A stretch of DNA of 64,000 bases from Clostridiaceae bacterium (GCA_904501755.1 CAJGBV010000001.1:96122-160121), one strand, 5' to 3'; positions 43,561 through 52,440 are shown, counted from the first letter of the stretch. A program made the numbers and translations. The notes: generated by a model not told the origin, from the letters alone.

Positions 43561-44349
43561 TTGAACAAAAATTATAAGCTTACTTTTGAGGAAAAATTTG
43601 AAAACGGTTTAGCGGATTGGGAAATAAAAGAGGTTGATGAGCTGGTTTTAAAGCAAAAAGAAACTGATGAAGTTATTCCTGATTTCGTACGCAACAACAC
43701 TGATGTCGTACGTGCTGATACATACGTGCGCTTTTCTAAAGAAAACGTAGAAGTATGTGACTCAAAACTAATTTTAAAAGCAAAAAAAGACGAAATTGGC
43801 TACTGCGGTGCATCTGTACAGTACCACGGCAGAAAATTCGGCAAAGGACTTATTGAAGTAAAGGCAAAGCTTCCCGCCTGTATGCCGGGTATATGGCCTA
43901 AAATTTTGCTTAACGGCAGAAACGGCGTTGCACACACCGATGAAATATTCGGACAGATAAAGGGTATCAACGATAAAGGTAAAAACTCTTTTGCTTTGTT
44001 TGCTTATTATTTCGACCAGTATGGCGAACACAGGAACGAATACCTTCATTCAGGCTATCAGCGTTGGCCAAGCTTTTATCCCACAATGGATAATGACGAG
44101 CCGCTATCAGAGGATTGGCATATTTTCGGTTATGAAAAAACAGATATTGATGCTATTTTCTATTTGGATGGTATTGAATGTTTCAGAATCGATATAGACC
44201 ATCCTATGTTTACGGTTTTCGACTGCGAAGGCGAAATAGCTTTGATGTTAGGTGCAAATCTCCCCCGTACAGAAGCCTGCAACGAAGAAACCAAACTTCC
44301 TTGCAGTATGGAAGTAGAATATATTAAATTCTATGAGGAGGTGCAGTAA
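43561..44349 (+). CDS. GH16-like protein with lost catalytic motif
   Basis: The 262-aa protein has a GH16 fold pattern (ends at EVEYIKFYEEV, YQRWPSFYPTMD, DWHIFGYEKTDIDAIFYLDG). The GH16 catalytic motif ExDxxE is replaced: aligned to the neighbour (SEIDVAE) it reads TDEIFGQ at 126-132, so the nucleophile is Asp, the central Asp is Ile and the acid/base Glu is Gln. It is probably not a hydrolase. TTG 43561 is 9 nt behind GGGAG; GTG 43552 is too close to it. No signal peptide. It overlaps the active paralogue's start. Confidence 0.8.
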   Translation: MNKNYKLTFEEKFENGLADWEIKEVDELVLKQKETDEVIPDFVRNNTDVVRADTYVRFSKENVEVCDSKLILKAKKDEIGYCGASVQYHGRKFGKGLIEVKAKLPACMPGIWPKILLNGRNGVAHTDEIFGQIKGINDKGKNSFALFAYYFDQYGEHRNEYLHSGYQRWPSFYPTMDNDEPLSEDWHIFGYEKTDIDAIFYLDGIECFRIDIDHPMFTVFDCEGEIALMLGANLPRTEACNEETKLPCSMEVEYIKFYEEVQ

Positions 44350-45170
44350 TGAAGTTTACTCATGACGAACTCATTAAAAACGGCTATAATTTAGTTTTTG
44401 AAGACCATTTTGATAATGGTCTTGACGAAAACGTGTGGGAAAAGAAGGATATCAAACAGCAAGGTCACAAGGACCGTATTTGTTGGCGTAATCCTAAAAA
44501 TGTTTTTGCTAAAGACTCCTGCCTTGTAATCAAGGGTTCTATAGATGAAAACGAAAACGGTGAAAAGAGCTATAACTGTGGAATTGTTCAGGTTAAAAAT
44601 TTCTGTTATAAATACGGATATGCCGAGGCAAGAGCTAAAATTGCCGTAGCAGGACCTGGTATATGGATGGGATTTTGGATGAAGTCTGACCATAACAGCT
44701 CTGTTGTCAACTCAGAAATTGACGTTGCCGAAATGTTCGGCGACGATACCCGAATTGCCAGTAATATTCATGGCTGGTGGACCGACAGAAACTATGGTAA
44801 AGTTCATCGTCACAATTTTATGGATAGTAACAACTATCCAAAAACTAAAATCTGTCCTGACGGCAAACGCTATAGCGACGATTTCCATACCTTCGGTTAT
44901 TTTTGGACACCTGAATACGTAGAATTTTTGGTAGACGGAGAACCCCATGTGAGAGTAGATATAACCAACCCCATGTTTGCTCTCTGCCACAACCCTATTT
45001 ATTTTCTTTTCAGTATGGCATACGGTAATAAGGCATTGGGCGCTGTACCCGAGGAGGACAGAACCGAGCCTATTGAATTCTGTATTGACTATATAAGACT
45101 GTATCAGAATGAAGACGGCGAGCTTTACGATATGGATAAGGACAGATACTTAACAAAACGCGAAAAATAA
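44349..45170 (+). CDS. Glycoside hydrolase family 16 (beta-glucanase/laminarinase type), no signal peptide
   Basis: The 273-aa protein has the GH16 fold: VFEDHFDNGL start, YGYAEARAKI, PGIWMGFWM, catalytic SEIDVAEMFG with Glu123, Asp125 and Glu128, and FHTFGYFWTPEYVEFLVDG. GH16 enzymes cleave beta-1,3/1,4-glucans, agar or carrageenan. No signal peptide is seen, so it would act inside the cell on short oligosaccharides or not be hydrolytic on polymers. Translation is coupled to the degenerate paralogue (stop and start overlap). Confidence 0.88.
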   Translation: MKFTHDELIKNGYNLVFEDHFDNGLDENVWEKKDIKQQGHKDRICWRNPKNVFAKDSCLVIKGSIDENENGEKSYNCGIVQVKNFCYKYGYAEARAKIAVAGPGIWMGFWMKSDHNSSVVNSEIDVAEMFGDDTRIASNIHGWWTDRNYGKVHRHNFMDSNNYPKTKICPDGKRYSDDFHTFGYFWTPEYVEFLVDGEPHVRVDITNPMFALCHNPIYFLFSMAYGNKALGAVPEEDRTEPIEFCIDYIRLYQNEDGELYDMDKDRYLTKREK

Positions 45171-45210
45171 TAATAAGCGGATACATTTTAAAATGTATCC
45201 GCTTATTATT
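45169..45210. terminator. Perfect 42-nt palindromic terminator between convergent genes
   Basis: Two 21-bp arms with no loop nucleotides required (AATAATAAGCGG... mirrored). It spans both stop codons and acts in both directions. Confidence 0.85.
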
Positions 45211-45811
45211 ATACTTCTTCTATAACCTCTATAACACCGCTGCTATGGTAAAGGCTTGGGGTTACAAGTACGCTATAACCTCTACCGAAATCACTTGTCC
45301 ATTCAAGGCTTCTGCGACGAGGCACAGCACAACAGGAAAGAAGTGTCATAATTGCACCGCCGTGCATAATTACCGCTGATTTATAAATCCCGTTTACCAT
45401 CATATCCTCAACAACCTCGCGAAAACCAAGGCATATTCTTTTTGCAAATTCTGTGGAATCTTCCCCTCCGGGAGGAGAAGAAATCTGACCTGAAGTCCAT
45501 TTGAAGAAATCAGGGTCACTTTCAAGCTGAACAGCATTTTTACCCTCAAATTCGCCGAAATTATATTCCATAAGATTTTCTATATTTTCAGCCTCAACAT
45601 TGGGATAAATAACATTAGCCGTTTGTCTGCAACGAAGCAGAGGGCTTGTATAAACCTTTTCAACCGGCGGGTACTCTATTTTTTCTTTAAGATTTGCAAG
45701 TGCGGCTGTACCGCTTATAGACAGTGGCAAATCGGTAACACCAATATATTCGCCTCTTGCATTACCGTCGGTAGCACCATGTCTGATAAGATAGATTTTA
45801 TAGGTCTTCAT
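45209..45811 (-). CDS. Histidine phosphatase family protein (phosphoglycerate-mutase-like)
   Basis: The 200-aa protein starts with the RHG motif (IYLIRHGATDGNARGEY) and has SPLLRCRQTA, then EYNFGEFEG and VIMHGGAIMTLL with the second catalytic His. Such proteins include CobC-type alpha-ribazole phosphatases and broad sugar phosphatases. It overlaps the 3' end of hemW by 14 nt and shares its operon; no cobalamin genes are near, so CobC is not proposed. Confidence 0.87.
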   Translation of the reverse strand: MKTYKIYLIRHGATDGNARGEYIGVTDLPLSISGTAALANLKEKIEYPPVEKVYTSPLLRCRQTANVIYPNVEAENIENLMEYNFGEFEGKNAVQLESDPDFFKWTSGQISSPPGGEDSTEFAKRICLGFREVVEDMMVNGIYKSAVIMHGGAIMTLLSCCAVPRRRSLEWTSDFGRGYSVLVTPSLYHSSGVIEVIEEV

Positions 45812-46925
45812 AAAGCTCCTCCTCGGTCATTTCACAAATAATGGCATTTGACAAAAGCATTCCATTTGCTGTAAGGCCAAAGTGCCCGTCACTAAATTTT
45901 GCAAGTTTTTGTTTTTCAAAAATTCTTGCCTTTTCATAAAAAGCCTTTGAAAATTTTTTGCCGAATTTTTCTTTTATGCTTTCTTCACTAATCCCATCAC
46001 TGAGCCTTAAAGAAAGCATAAGATATTCAATTAAATCTCCGCCCTGTCCGTCAGATACGGTTTTGGTTCCACCCATAAAGCCTTTTAAATCATTTTCATA
46101 GTGGAAACGCTGTCCATCAACAAAGGAATAGGCAGAGGGTCCGATTCCTATATACTCCTGCGATTTCCAATACTTAGTATTATGACGACTCTGCTTTCCC
46201 TCTTTAGAAAAATTAGATATTTCATAATGAGTGTAACCATTTTCACAAAAGAGCTGACTAAGCATTAAATATTCATCCTCAACAGCTTCTTCGTCGGGAA
46301 AGGACAACTGTTCCTTTTTTGCAGAAAACACAGTTTTATCCTCAAGAATCAACATATAACAGGAAATATGCTCGGGAGAAAGTGTTATTATTTTCTTCGC
46401 AGAGTCTATTGCACTGTCTGTTTTTTCTGAGGGAAGAGCACACATAAGGTCAACCGAAATATTATCAAAGCCCACTTTTCTCGCCTGAGTAAAGGTATTA
46501 ACAGCCTCATTTGCACTATGGCCTCTGCCAAGCAGAGAAAGAGTATTGTCATCAAGGGACTGAATACCTATTGACAGTCGGTTAAACCCACCTTTTTTAA
46601 GCGTAGACAAAAATCTTTCGTCTATACCTTCAGGGTTGATTTCTACGGTTATTTCAGCATTACTGCTGATACCGAAGGCTTCCTTCACACAGTAAAGCAA
46701 ATCGCAAAGCTCCTCTGCCGACAAAACAGAGGGGGTACCACCGCCGAAATATACAGTATCGGCAGGGCGACAAAGCTGCCCACCCCACCGATAGATTTCA
46801 TTTTTAAGCTGTTTTATATACCTGCTTACCATATCCTTGTGTATAACCGCAGAATAAAAATCACAGTAAGCGCACCGTTTTCGGCAAAAAGGTATATGGA
46901 TATAAACACCGATTGGCTTAGCCAA
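45798..46925 (-). CDS. hemW: Radical SAM heme chaperone HemW
   Basis: The 375-aa protein has the radical SAM motif CRKRCAYC and the HemW hallmark HNTKYW (HNxxYW heme site), with the HemN_C-like C-terminus. It is a heme chaperone rather than a true coproporphyrinogen oxidase. I chose TTG 46925, seven bases after GAGGGTG. It overlaps the pduL stop (TTGGCTAA), so the two are translationally coupled. Confidence 0.88.
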   Translation of the reverse strand: MAKPIGVYIHIPFCRKRCAYCDFYSAVIHKDMVSRYIKQLKNEIYRWGGQLCRPADTVYFGGGTPSVLSAEELCDLLYCVKEAFGISSNAEITVEINPEGIDERFLSTLKKGGFNRLSIGIQSLDDNTLSLLGRGHSANEAVNTFTQARKVGFDNISVDLMCALPSEKTDSAIDSAKKIITLSPEHISCYMLILEDKTVFSAKKEQLSFPDEEAVEDEYLMLSQLFCENGYTHYEISNFSKEGKQSRHNTKYWKSQEYIGIGPSAYSFVDGQRFHYENDLKGFMGGTKTVSDGQGGDLIEYLMLSLRLSDGISEESIKEKFGKKFSKAFYEKARIFEKQKLAKFSDGHFGLTANGMLLSNAIICEMTEEELYEDL

Positions 46926-47493
46926 TAATTTCACCCTCACAAGAGCCCGGAATTGCAGCAGCATTTGCCTCGTCGGTATCAAGATGCATAGCAAGTGCAT
47001 AGCTTGGGCTTACTCTGGCAACAACATCGCCGAAAATAAGACCTCTGCCCTGTGTATCAATCTTAACAGATACAATCTGCTTATCAACAATACCATACTT
47101 TTCAGCATCAGCAGGTGTCATATGTATATGACGCTTTGCAGCAATAACACCCTCGGCAATTTCAACCTCACCACAAGGTCCTACAAGTTTACATCCGGGG
47201 CTTCCCGCAAGGTCGCCTGACTCACGGATAGGAGCTGTTACACCGATACTTCTTGCTTCGGTAAGAGAAATTTCAACCTGTGTCTGAGGACGGCAGGGTC
47301 CAAGGATAGATACACCCTTTATTTCTCTCTTAGGGCCAACAACGGTTACTCTCTCTTCACAGGCAAACTGACCCGGCTGAGAAAGGTCCTTTTTATTGGT
47401 AAGCTTATGACCTTTACCGAAAAGAACCTCAAGGTCAGCTTCGCTTACGTGTACGTGATGAGCAGAGATTTCTACTAAAACAGACTTTTTCAT
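46918..47493 (-). CDS. pduL: Phosphate acyltransferase PduL
   Basis: The 191-aa protein has the PduL zinc motifs HHVHVS near residue 12 and AKRHIHMT near residue 120. PduL exchanges CoA for phosphate on acetyl- or propionyl-CoA. The N-terminus begins directly with the catalytic fold, so no microcompartment targeting peptide is present, and no shell genes are near: a soluble phosphotransacetylase is likely. First gene of pduL-hemW-phosphatase. A possible promoter, TTGAAA with TACAAT 16 nt apart, lies upstream on the minus strand. Confidence 0.9.
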   Translation of the reverse strand: MKKSVLVEISAHHVHVSEADLEVLFGKGHKLTNKKDLSQPGQFACEERVTVVGPKREIKGVSILGPCRPQTQVEISLTEARSIGVTAPIRESGDLAGSPGCKLVGPCGEVEIAEGVIAAKRHIHMTPADAEKYGIVDKQIVSVKIDTQGRGLIFGDVVARVSPSYALAMHLDTDEANAAAIPGSCEGEIIG

Positions 47494-47625
47494 AATAATA
47501 CTTCCTTTATATGTATTTTTTTACATTTATATTGTACCATATTTTTTTATAGTTTCAAGTAAAATATAGACTTTTTTGGTTTGTAGTGATATAATTTTAA
47601 TGAAAACAAATGAGGTGTAAGATTT

Positions 47626-48744
47626 ATGAAATACATAAAAGGCGGAAAAATTGTCACTGAAGGAAACGTTCTCACAAATCATATACTTGTGTTCGATGAC
47701 AAAATAAATGCCATACTACCCGAAAACAGTGTAGATTTAACAGATAAAGAGGTAATTGATGCAAAGGGAAATTATGTTTGCCCGGGATTTATAAGCACAC
47801 ATATCCACGGATGTATGAACTGTGATACCGAAGACGGAAGTGTGGACGGACTAAACAAAATTGCCGAGCATCTTCTCTCCACAGGTGTAACTCACTGGTG
47901 CCCAACCCTTTGTACCGTTGATATACCCGCTTTTAATAAAACCTTAAATGCCGTTAGACAGGCAAAAAAGGATGGTGTGGGTGCACAAATAATCGGACTT
48001 TACCTTGAGGGAATTTTTCTCAGCAAAGAAAAAAAGGGTGCGCACAAGGAAGAATGGTTAAGACTGCCTGATGCTAATTTGGTTATTAAAAACAAGGATA
48101 TAATCAGTCTTGTTATATGTGCCCCTGAGCTTAGCGGTGCACAGGAATTCATAAAAGCCGTAACAGAGCAAGGTGTGAATGTTGCAGTAGGACACAGTAA
48201 TGCCACTTATGAGCAAACAAAACAGGCTATTGATGCAGGTGCTACCGATACCACCCATTTGTTTAATGCCTGTTCCCCGCTTTCCCACAGAGATACAGGT
48301 CTTCCCGGTGCTGTGCTGTCTGATGACAGGGTATATACCGAGCTTATTTGTGACAACTTCCACGTAAGCCCTGTTATGTACGACCTTGTATACAAGCTAA
48401 AGGGCAATAAGCTTATTCTTATAACCGACTCAATCCGTCCTGCAGGTATGCCTGACGGCGAATATATTCAGGGTGGACTTCACGTTACAAAAAAAGGTGC
48501 TGAGTGTCGACTGGATGACGGCACCATTGCAGGAAGTATGCTCGATTTAAACAAAGGCATTAACAATGTAATAAATAACAGTAATATTCCCCTTAACGAA
48601 ATAATCAATGCTGTATCCTTAAACCCTGCCAGAATGCTGAAAGTTGATGATAAAATCGGCTCACTTGAGGTTGGGAAAAATGCAGATATTGTAATAGCCG
48701 ATGAGGATTTCAATATTATAAATGTCTTTAAAAACGGCAAATAA
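47626..48744 (+). CDS. nagA: N-acetylglucosamine-6-phosphate deacetylase
   Basis: The 372-aa amidohydrolase has STHIHGCMN (metal-binding HxH), the Glu region YLEGIFLS, VGHSNATYEQ, THLFNACSPLSHRD and the catalytic Asp in LITDSIRPAGMP. It makes glucosamine 6-phosphate and acetate from GlcNAc-6-P in amino sugar recycling or use. Ribosome binding site GAGGTG lies 9 nt upstream; a weak TATAAT (47590-47595) is nearby. nagB is not adjacent. Confidence 0.92.
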   Translation: MKYIKGGKIVTEGNVLTNHILVFDDKINAILPENSVDLTDKEVIDAKGNYVCPGFISTHIHGCMNCDTEDGSVDGLNKIAEHLLSTGVTHWCPTLCTVDIPAFNKTLNAVRQAKKDGVGAQIIGLYLEGIFLSKEKKGAHKEEWLRLPDANLVIKNKDIISLVICAPELSGAQEFIKAVTEQGVNVAVGHSNATYEQTKQAIDAGATDTTHLFNACSPLSHRDTGLPGAVLSDDRVYTELICDNFHVSPVMYDLVYKLKGNKLILITDSIRPAGMPDGEYIQGGLHVTKKGAECRLDDGTIAGSMLDLNKGINNVINNSNIPLNEIINAVSLNPARMLKVDDKIGSLEVGKNADIVIADEDFNIINVFKNGK

Positions 48745-48749
48745 TTTTA

Positions 48750-48778
48750 ATCCCTTGCTCAGTGCAAGGGATTTTTTT
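48750..48778 (+). terminator. Terminator of nagA
   Basis: Stem ATCCCTTGC / GCAAGGGAT with T7 run. Confidence 0.85.
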
Positions 48779-48779
48779 A

Positions 48780-48808
48780 TTGACAAGATACCGCAAATAC
48801 TGTATTAT
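48780..48808 (+). promoter_or_regulatory. Promoter of the GntR-ABC operon
   Basis: TTGACA (48780-48785), 17-nt spacer, TATTAT (48803-48808), a near-consensus promoter. Confidence 0.85.
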
Positions 48809-48830
48809 TGTATTAGTAAGGTAATACAGT
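48799..48830 (+). promoter_or_regulatory. Probable operator of the YtrA-type regulator
   Basis: Two overlapping inverted repeats: ACTGTATTA (48799-48807) with TAATACAGT (48822-48830), and TGTATTA with TAATACA (48809-48828, 6-nt spacer). They overlap the -10 box and start site, where a repressor would block transcription, and resemble GTATTA-type YtrA sites. Confidence 0.65.
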
Positions 48831-48848
48831 TCAAAAGGAGTGAGTACA

Positions 48849-49205
48849 ATGATTTGGAAGCTTAACAAAGAAAAACCGATTTGTCCACAGATTTATGAGC
48901 TGATTTGTGTTGATATAGCTTCTGATAAATTAAAACCCGACCAGAAGCTCCCCTCGGTAAGAGAAATAGCCATACAGGCCGGGATAAATCCCAATACAGT
49001 TCAAAAGGCTTTTGAAAAATTAGAGGTTTCGGGTCTTGTCTATTCGATAAGAGGTACGGGTTGGTTTATAGCCGACAATAAGGATTCCGCCAATGAAATC
49101 GTCAGGAATCTCATACAGGAAAAAACCGTACAATATTTTGAGGCACTAAAGGGCTTCGGTATGACAGACGGTGAAATAAAAAAATATATAGAGGAGTGGC
49201 AATAA
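48849..49205 (+). CDS. GntR family transcriptional regulator, YtrA subfamily
   Basis: The 118-aa protein has an N-terminal winged helix-turn-helix (KLPSVREIAIQAGINPNTVQ, KAFEKLEVSGLVYSIRGTGWF) and only a short helical C-terminal part, the compact YtrA form without a ligand domain. ATG 48849 lies behind AAAGGAG. It starts an operon with an ABC ATPase, permease and lipoprotein, which such regulators usually repress and autoregulate. YtrA systems respond to cell-wall antibiotics in relatives (known), which makes envelope stress the best guess. Confidence 0.88.
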   Translation: MIWKLNKEKPICPQIYELICVDIASDKLKPDQKLPSVREIAIQAGINPNTVQKAFEKLEVSGLVYSIRGTGWFIADNKDSANEIVRNLIQEKTVQYFEALKGFGMTDGEIKKYIEEWQ

Positions 49206-49903
49206 TGAGTGAAATTTTAAACTGTCAGGGTATAACCAAGAAATTTGGTAATGTAATTGCTCTGTGCAACCTTAACCTTTCCATTGAAAGCGGTAAGATA
49301 GTAGGTCTTTTAGGACCCAATGGTAGTGGAAAGACCACCCTTATAAAGCTTATAAACGGCCTTTTACAGCCTGATATGGGCACTATAACCGTTTGCGGAT
49401 TTAAGCCCGGTGTGGAAAGCAAAGCCCTCGTTTCATATCTTCCTGATAACAACTATTTAAGTGACAGTATGACGGTAAAGCAGGTTGTTGAGCTTTTCGA
49501 GGACTTCTACGAAGATTTCAGAAGTGAGCTTGCATATTCTATGCTTGAAAAATTAGGTATTGACATACAAAGAAAGCTTAAAACACTTTCAAAGGGTAAC
49601 AAAGAAAAGGTTTCTCTTATTCTCGTTATGAGTCGTAATGCCTTGCTTTATGTGCTTGATGAGCCAATTGCAGGAGTTGACCCTGCTACAAGAGATTACA
49701 TCATATCAACCATCATCAACAACTATAACCCACAGTCTTCCGTAATAATATCCACCCATCTTATTTCCGACATTGAAGAGGTTCTGGATGATGTTATCTT
49801 TATAAAACAAGGAAGTTTGATTCTTCACAAATCCGCTGAAGAAATAAGAGAAGAAAATGGAATGAGCGTTGACGCGCTTTTCAGGGAGGCATTCAAATGG
49901 TAA
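49205..49903 (+). CDS. ABC transporter ATP-binding protein
   Basis: The 232-aa protein has Walker A GPNGSGKTTL, the signature-like LSKGNKEKVS, Walker B ALLYVLDEP and the H-loop STHLISDIEE. It starts at ATG 49205 overlapping the regulator stop as TAATG. It powers the permease encoded next. Confidence 0.93.
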   Translation: MSEILNCQGITKKFGNVIALCNLNLSIESGKIVGLLGPNGSGKTTLIKLINGLLQPDMGTITVCGFKPGVESKALVSYLPDNNYLSDSMTVKQVVELFEDFYEDFRSELAYSMLEKLGIDIQRKLKTLSKGNKEKVSLILVMSRNALLYVLDEPIAGVDPATRDYIISTIINNYNPQSSVIISTHLISDIEEVLDDVIFIKQGSLILHKSAEEIREENGMSVDALFREAFKW

Positions 49904-50706
49904 AAAAATTATTTAAACACGAAATTGCTTTTTATTTTAAAAGACTTCTCCCCTTTTATATCATTCTTTTGTCTGTTGCAGTTTTTTCAAGATTTCTCCA
50001 GAATTTTGAGGTCGATTTTTTTGTATATGATATAATCTACGGTTCTTCCATTGTTACATATTTTATTATGAACTTTGCCGTCCTTGCCGCCGTTATAGTT
50101 AATGCTATAGTCAGGTTTTACAAAAATCTATTTACAAGAGAAGGCTATTTAAGCTTTACGCTTCCCGTAACAGCAACAAATCATATATTTGTAAAGCTTC
50201 TCACCGCAATGCTTTTCAGTGCAATCACCACTGTAATTATGTTTATATCCTTTATATTCTTTTCTTTTGGTGACCTTTTTGCAGAATTCTGTAAAGCTTT
50301 TTCCTACTTGTTAAAAAATGCAGTAAAATCGATTGGAATAGATGCTGTATTTTATATTATCGAATTTGTGCTTTTGCTTATAGTTTCTTTTGCGAGTACC
50401 CTTTTTGTATACTATACCTGTATAACTATAGGTCAGCTTGCAAAAAAGAACAGAATTGCCGCCGCATTCGGTGTATATCTTATCTTCTATCTTATCGAAC
50501 AGGCTATTGGTACAATATTAGTAATAATATTCAGTGCGGTATCATTAAGTGAAAATTGGAACAACATAGCACAATATATAATGGATAATATAAAAACCTT
50601 TGCCCATATCGGTTTAGTGGGACTAATTATTACATCGCTTGTGTCTTCTTTTATTCTGTTTATTATAGACCGACATATAATTACCAAACGGCTAAATTTA
50701 GAATAA
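49897..50706 (+). CDS. ABC transporter permease
   Basis: The 269-aa protein has about six membrane helices, with the pattern of ABC-2-type YtrC/D permeases (LFKHEIAFYFKRLLPFYIIL at the start; SFTLPVTATNHIFVKLL). The start overlaps the ATPase gene by 7 nt. Substrate unknown; most likely a peptide antibiotic or lipid in the YtrA context. Confidence 0.85.
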   Translation: MVKKLFKHEIAFYFKRLLPFYIILLSVAVFSRFLQNFEVDFFVYDIIYGSSIVTYFIMNFAVLAAVIVNAIVRFYKNLFTREGYLSFTLPVTATNHIFVKLLTAMLFSAITTVIMFISFIFFSFGDLFAEFCKAFSYLLKNAVKSIGIDAVFYIIEFVLLLIVSFASTLFVYYTCITIGQLAKKNRIAAAFGVYLIFYLIEQAIGTILVIIFSAVSLSENWNNIAQYIMDNIKTFAHIGLVGLIITSLVSSFILFIIDRHIITKRLNLE

Positions 50707-50720
50707 GGGGTATGAAGTAT

Positions 50721-51419
50721 ATGAAGAAATCATTAAAAAGAGCTTTTTCTGTAGTTCTTGTACTTTGCATTTGCCTTCTTCTTTGTTCCTGCAAAGAGCT
50801 TGATGAAATGAGAGAAAACAGGGCTGAATTCACCGACCAAACATATTCACAAATCCTGTTTAACGACAGTATATATAAGCTGGTTGAAAATTGGCCGGAC
50901 CAGGCTAATATCTATTATCATAGCAGCACTATGGTCTGCGAAAAGGACGTTCCACTGCTGCTGTCGGAATTTTTCGGCAAAATGGCATTATATGACAATG
51001 AAAAGAAGATACTATGTATTGAATACGAAAAATTTTATTGTCGCGAGGACCTTTATGACAGCATTGTAAACGGCAGTCTTAACAATCTGAATACAGTATG
51101 CTTTAGCGTATATGATGAAGAAGATAGCAACCAAAAGAATGTCAAAATGGATGATTCCCTTGCACAAGCTATAGAAACGGTTCTTAGTAGAAATCCCATA
51201 AATGCAGAGCCATCCGAAATGCAGCCGTGTATTTTTACATACAAAACGGATAAAGATATGCTTGTGCTTCAGGACTATGTATACATAGCACAAGACACTG
51301 ATAAAAATATTTATGTGGTCAGTTATTATGAAAAGGATTATAAATATTATTTGGTTGACGAGAATATGTATGGTCTTTTCAGTACCTTCTTAAATGAAAA
51401 TTCGTATAATAAGTGGTAA
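50721..51419 (+). CDS. Lipoprotein of the GntR-ABC operon, function unknown
   Basis: The 232-aa protein has a lipoprotein signal peptide (KRAFSVVLVLCICLLLCSC, lipobox Cys around residue 23), then a Glu/Asp/Tyr-rich secreted part without a family I recognise. Both ATG 50712 and ATG 50721 are possible; AAGGGG lies 10 nt before the second, which gives the cleaner signal peptide. It may be the extracytoplasmic ligand binder of the ABC system. Confidence 0.75.
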   Translation: MKKSLKRAFSVVLVLCICLLLCSCKELDEMRENRAEFTDQTYSQILFNDSIYKLVENWPDQANIYYHSSTMVCEKDVPLLLSEFFGKMALYDNEKKILCIEYEKFYCREDLYDSIVNGSLNNLNTVCFSVYDEEDSNQKNVKMDDSLAQAIETVLSRNPINAEPSEMQPCIFTYKTDKDMLVLQDYVYIAQDTDKNIYVVSYYEKDYKYYLVDENMYGLFSTFLNENSYNKW

Positions 51420-51430
51420 AATAAACAATA

Positions 51431-51461
51431 AAAAAGAGTCTTGCAAAGCAAGACTCTTTTT
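51431..51461. terminator. Bidirectional terminator between lipoprotein gene and rplL
   Basis: Stem AAAAAGAGTCTTGC / GCAAGACTCTTTTT with T-runs both ways. Confidence 0.9.
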
Positions 51462-51477
51462 GTAAATGAAACTTAAA

Positions 51478-51855
51478 TTACTTAAGCTCAACAGTTGCGC
51501 CAGCCTCTTCGAGCTTAGCCTTGATTTCATCAGCTGCTTCCTTAGCAACAGCTTCCTTGAGGGGCTTAGGAGCACCATCAACGAGAGCCTTTGCATCAGC
51601 AAGACCAAGACCGGTGATTTCTCGAACGATCTTGATAACAGCGATTTTGTTAGCACCTGCAGAAGCAAGAATTACATCGAATTCAGACTTCTCGTCAGCA
51701 GCAGCAGCGCCGCCTTCAACAGGAGCAGCAACAGCTACAGCTGCAGCAGCAGATACACCGAACTCTTCTTCTACAGCTTTAACAAGCTCAGAAAGCTCAA
51801 GAACGGTAAGGACTTTTAATTCTTCAATAATAGCAGTAATTTTTTCGGATGCCAT
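51478..51855 (-). CDS. rplL: 50S ribosomal protein L7/L12
   Basis: The 125-aa protein has the N-terminal dimerisation part (MASEKITAIIEELKVLTVLE), an Ala-rich hinge and the C-terminal factor-binding domain (EKSEFDVILASAGANKIAVI, LGLADAKALVDGAPKPLKE). It recruits translation GTPases. ATG 51855 follows GGAGG. It is the last gene of the rplJL transcription unit. Confidence 0.97.
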   Translation of the reverse strand: MASEKITAIIEELKVLTVLELSELVKAVEEEFGVSAAAAVAVAAPVEGGAAAADEKSEFDVILASAGANKIAVIKIVREITGLGLADAKALVDGAPKPLKEAVAKEAADEIKAKLEEAGATVELK

Positions 51856-51918
51856 TTTATTTTCCTCCAATTTATGTTTAATAATATTTTTTGTTTTTTT
51901 AATATTTAATAAGCTGAA

Positions 51919-52428
51919 TTATTCAGCAGCAGCTTCGCCGTCTTTATCAACGATAGCCTGTACGGCACGAGCAAAGCTTGCAATAGGAGCCTGGAATGCA
52001 CCAAGCACGGTAGCGAGAAGAACTTCTCTGCTGGGGAGTTTTGCAAGACTTTCAATCATAGCAGTATCGATTACTTTACCATCGAGATAGCCTGACTTAA
52101 TCTTGAAACTTTCGTGACTGTCAGCAAACTTACAAAGAATACGGGCAGCACAAACGTGGTCTTCCTTAGAGATTGCAAGAGCGGTGGTTCCTTCAAGAAC
52201 TTCCTTCATACCCTCAAGGTCGGTACCTTCGATAGCACGGGACAGAAGAGTATTCTTAACTACGAAATAATCAACGCCGGCCTCACGAAGCTCCTTACGA
52301 AGAGCAGTATCATCTGCAACAGAAGTACCGGTGTAGTCAACAACAACGCCTGCAACGGAATTCTGAAGTTTTTCAGCAATGGAAGCAACTATCGCTTTCT
52401 TTTCCTCTAAAACTTTTGCATTAGGCAT
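51919..52428 (-). CDS. rplJ: 50S ribosomal protein L10
   Basis: The 169-aa protein starts MPNAKVLEEKKAIVASIAEK and has the L10 RNA-binding region and helical C-terminus that binds L7/L12 dimers. ATG 52428 lies behind GGAGGTG. It is preceded by an L10-type leader with an intrinsic attenuator and has its own promoter, so it is not cotranscribed with rplKA. Confidence 0.96.
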   Translation of the reverse strand: MPNAKVLEEKKAIVASIAEKLQNSVAGVVVDYTGTSVADDTALRKELREAGVDYFVVKNTLLSRAIEGTDLEGMKEVLEGTTALAISKEDHVCAARILCKFADSHESFKIKSGYLDGKVIDTAMIESLAKLPSREVLLATVLGAFQAPIASFARAVQAIVDKDGEAAAE

Positions 52429-52440
52429 TAATTTCACCTC

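Noticed and set aside
45209..45811. CobC alpha-ribazole phosphatase
   Set aside because: No cobalamin biosynthesis genes are visible; the RHG motif fits many phosphatases.
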